From contig JAKDLQ010000131.1 of assembly GCA_030452775.1 (NCBI GenBank), positions 1 to 6,509 of the forward strand: a stretch of DNA of 6,509 bases. Direction: 5' to 3'. This DNA is from Micrococcales bacterium. Its GTDB lineage: Bacteria; Actinomycetota; Actinomycetes; Actinomycetales; Dermatophilaceae. Each line of letters begins with the position of its first letter. The first letter of the stretch is position 1. Under the pieces are notes generated by a model. That model was not told the origin of the DNA, searched no databases, and saw nothing but the letters and a program-made list of their open reading frames with translations. Positions 4,946 through 6,509 of this stretch are shown here, piece by piece. Both the position numbers and the translations under genes were made by a program.

Positions 4946-5527
4946 TCAGCGTTCGAGCCGCTTGCGCACGGACTCGAGGACGTAGGTGGTGGTCGCCTCG
5001 CGCACCGCGCCCGTGGCACTCCCGGCTGCTGCCCTGGCGCTGGTGGATACCCGTCGGCTCGTTGCCGCGGCCCCCGTTTCGAGCCGCCCCGGTGATCCAG
5101 TGGTCACCGCCTCGGAGTCGACGGAGATGGCAGACTGCGTCCCTGCGCGCATCCCCACCCGCGCCTCCCACCCGGTGGGCGCAACGGGGCGAATCCCTTG
5201 CCCCTGTTCCCAGGCGAGGAAGCGGTCGGTCTCCTCGATGAACACGCGCAGCGCCCACGAGATGACGATCGCGTCGTCGGTCAAACCGATGATCGGCAGG
5301 AACGCTTCGGGCAGCAGGTCGAGCGGAGACGCGACGTAGACGACCGCCGCTGCGACCATCCCGAGACGTCGCCGCGTGATGCCGACGTAGGTCCCCGTCA
5401 GCGTGGCTCGCACCAGCCGTGGCACCGCGTGCGCCCGCTCCACGAGCCCGGGCGCCCCGGGCCGGGTGGAGGCCCGGACGACCGAGGCCGCCGTGGCGAC
5501 CACCTTGATGCGTGAGAGCCTCCTCAT
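4946..5527 (-). CDS. DUF1232 (YkvA-like) small membrane protein (193 aa)
   Basis: The core at about residues 51-93 (RRLGMVAAAVVYVASPLDLLPE, then AFLPIIGLTDDAIVISWAL) is the DUF1232 signature, with its S-P-x-D-x-x-P-x turn (67-74) and the D84-D85 pair between two hydrophobic stretches (about 57-69 and 75-93). It is probably membrane-anchored. The function is not established. The Ala/Ser/Thr-rich tail (about 125-193) ends in a basic stretch (VRKRLER) and is not part of the domain. The gene begins 72 bases after the EcsC gene, consistent with co-transcription. The start chosen is ATG at 5525-5527; no Shine-Dalgarno precedes it, while AGGAGG lies in codons 2-3, 15 bases before an in-frame GTG (codon 9), so the true start may be a few codons later. 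Confidence 0.88.
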   Translation of the reverse strand: MRRLSRIKVVATAASVVRASTRPGAPGLVERAHAVPRLVRATLTGTYVGITRRRLGMVAAAVVYVASPLDLLPEAFLPIIGLTDDAIVISWALRVFIEETDRFLAWEQGQGIRPVAPTGWEARVGMRAGTQSAISVDSEAVTTGSPGRLETGAAATSRRVSTSARAAAGSATGAVREATTTYVLESVRKRLER

Positions 5528-5580
5528 GTCCGCATCAACGCGCCCCCGTCTCGGAGGGTTCCACGGGCATCTCCCGCCCC

Positions 5581-5598
5581 GACGCCGTCACCGGCGTC
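5581..5598 (-). terminator. Perfect 7-bp hairpin right after the EcsC gene
   Basis: Minus strand: GACGCCG-GTGA-CGGCGTC, a 7-bp perfect stem closed by a GNRA-type GUGA tetraloop, starting 1 base after the EcsC stop. It is followed by G/C-rich sequence, not a T-tract. It could be an actinobacterial-style terminator, a partial attenuator before the DUF1232 gene, or a 3'-end stabiliser. Confidence 0.5.
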
Positions 5599-5599
5599 C

Positions 5600-6364
5600 T
5601 CAGGACACAAATGGCGACACCGGCGGGAACTCCTGGCTTGCCGTCTCTGCGATCTTGCCCAGTAGGTAGACATCCACTCCACCGCCGACAAGGCCACCGA
5701 CGAGAGGGACCCCGCGGCCGAGCCTGGCGAAGGTGCCGCGACCGACGCGTCCGAGCAACTGGAACGCGACCGCCTTGTTGAGCACCATGAGCGCCGGCGC
5801 CGGCAGCCGATCGGAGGCCAGGGCCGTGAGTTTGCCCCCGGCCAGTTGCACTCCGGTCTTCGCCAGCAGGTCATTGCTGTCCGCTCCGGAGAGGGTGAGC
5901 AGGACGGCCGAGCGGATCTCCGGCGCGTCGATGTCGTAGCCGCGCAGCTTCGCTGTCGCCGCCGTCATGCGGGTGGCCAGCACGTAGAACTCGAGGACGT
6001 TGGCCGGCAGCGCCACCGGCATGGCGAAGAATCCGCCGAGCCCGGTGACGAAACCGCCGAGCGCACCGACCTGTCGATGGTTGCGCTGGACCAGCTTGAT
6101 CGCCTGCTCGGCCTTGCCGCCCGCCTCCTCGAGGGCCGCATCCGCGACCGCGGCGGCGGAGTCGAACGGCCCTTTCCCATCGATCCCGACGTCGAGGAGC
6201 CGCTCCACGAATCGGGTCGCCGCGCCGGTCAGACCTCCCGGTCTCGCTCCCATCGGGACCCGGCTCAAGGCACCGTCGGCACCGGCCGGCGCGTCGGTCA
6301 CCCGCGTCGCGGCCCGGCCGGACGTCTCACGCGCCTCGTCCTTACCCCAGCCGAAGATGCGCAC
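5600..6364 (-). CDS. EcsC family protein, probably membrane-associated (254 aa)
   Basis: It belongs to the EcsC family, named after the third gene of the Bacillus ecsABC transporter locus; no ABC transporter genes are nearby, so the name carries no clear function. The N-terminal 45 residues are charged and probably disordered. The EcsC core runs from about 50 to 245: helix ATRFVERLLDVGIDGKGPF, then glycine-rich hydrophobic stretches at about 101-130 (GGFVTGLGGFFAMPVALP), and the typical end GRGVPLVGGLVGGG (207-229) followed by a helix. No signal peptide is seen. The start is GTG at 6362-6364, with GAGAGGGG 7 bases upstream. It is followed by a strong hairpin and then, after 72 bases, the DUF1232 gene, so the two may form one unit. 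Family call good; role unknown. Confidence 0.88.
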   Translation of the reverse strand: MRIFGWGKDEARETSGRAATRVTDAPAGADGALSRVPMGARPGGLTGAATRFVERLLDVGIDGKGPFDSAAAVADAALEEAGGKAEQAIKLVQRNHRQVGALGGFVTGLGGFFAMPVALPANVLEFYVLATRMTAATAKLRGYDIDAPEIRSAVLLTLSGADSNDLLAKTGVQLAGGKLTALASDRLPAPALMVLNKAVAFQLLGRVGRGTFARLGRGVPLVGGLVGGGVDVYLLGKIAETASQEFPPVSPFVS

Positions 6365-6371
6365 TCAGCGT

Positions 6372-6379
6372 CCCCTCTC
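6372..6379 (-). promoter_or_regulatory. Ribosome binding site of the EcsC gene
   Basis: GAGAGGGG on the minus strand ends 7 bases before the GTG at 6364 and supports that start. Confidence 0.55.
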
Positions 6380-6390
6380 GTCGGTCGGCA

Positions 6391-6405
6391 CCGGCCAGTG
6401 GCCGG
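6391..6405. other. 15-base dyad upstream of the EcsC gene
   Basis: CCGGCCA and TGGCCGG flank a single centre base, a perfect 7+1+7 dyad, 27 bases upstream of the EcsC start codon. It could be an operator, or an RNA hairpin with a 6-bp stem and 3-base loop in the leader. Very GC-rich DNA makes such dyads less surprising. Confidence 0.35.
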
Positions 6406-6483
6406 CCCATGCCACCGTACGACGGATACGCCGCCTCCGACAGTTGAACGAGCCGGTGACCTGGTGACGAGCCGGCCGTCCGC

Positions 6484-6509
6484 TCACATCATGGGCATGG
6501 GCGTCATCT
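6484..6509 (-). CDS. Possible last codons of an upstream gene, cut by the window edge
   Basis: Minus strand: a frame entering from the right edge reads M-T-P-M-P-M-M and then TGA at 6484-6486. All other genes run the same way, so the end of another minus-strand gene is plausible, but seven codons cannot identify it. Another minus-strand frame stays open from the edge to a TGA at 6365-6367, directly before the EcsC start; its Arg-rich product does not look like a protein. Confidence 0.2.

Noticed and set aside
4563..5258. Minus-strand frame that would translate the 24-bp repeat as a peptide repeat
   Set aside because: It overlaps the start of the DUF4192 gene and most of the DUF1232 gene in another frame and has no domain; the repeat is better seen as non-coding.

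Overview
The window is very GC-rich and looks like chromosomal DNA of a high-GC Gram-positive actinobacterium. The evidence is a principal sigma factor with the long Lys/Ala/Thr-rich N-terminus of actinobacterial SigA/HrdB proteins, a DUF4192 protein, GTG starts with strong Shine-Dalgarno sequences, and a riboswitch of the actinobacterial SAM-IV type. A micrococcalean affinity (Intrasporangiaceae-like) is a guess from the style of the proteins and was not tested.

Every gene I can support is on the minus strand, so transcription runs right to left. From the right edge: a possible last few codons of an unknown gene (about 6484-6509); an EcsC-family membrane-associated protein (5600-6364); a small DUF1232/YkvA-like membrane protein (4946-5527); a DUF4192 protein (3707-4798); a SAM-IV-type riboswitch (about 3443-3558) leading directly into metX, homoserine O-acetyltransferase (2085-3428); a small universal stress protein (1543-1941); a gene-free region of about 550 bases with promoter-like sequences and hairpins (990-1542); and the N-terminal part of the housekeeping sigma factor gene rpoD/sigA (989 to beyond base 1).

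The clearest functional link is the metX unit. The leader RNA has a 7-bp P1, an 8-bp P2 and two pseudoknots that can be paired base by base. Its 3' end touches the metX Shine-Dalgarno sequence, so excess S-adenosylmethionine probably blocks translation of the enzyme that commits homoserine to methionine synthesis. The three genes upstream (EcsC, DUF1232, DUF4192) have no firmly known role; the first two look like a membrane-linked pair. The stress protein and sigma factor appear to have their own signals. The sigma gene has two candidate promoters upstream, one resembling the GGAA-N18-GTT class read by stress ECF sigma factors.

I found no mobile element, CRISPR array, tRNA or rRNA. The most unusual items are the SAM-IV leader with its complementarity to the Shine-Dalgarno region, the roughly 75-residue low-complexity N-terminal extension of MetX containing a 12-bp tandem repeat, and a 24-bp tandem repeat before the DUF4192 gene in which CCGTC recurs exactly every 12 bases.
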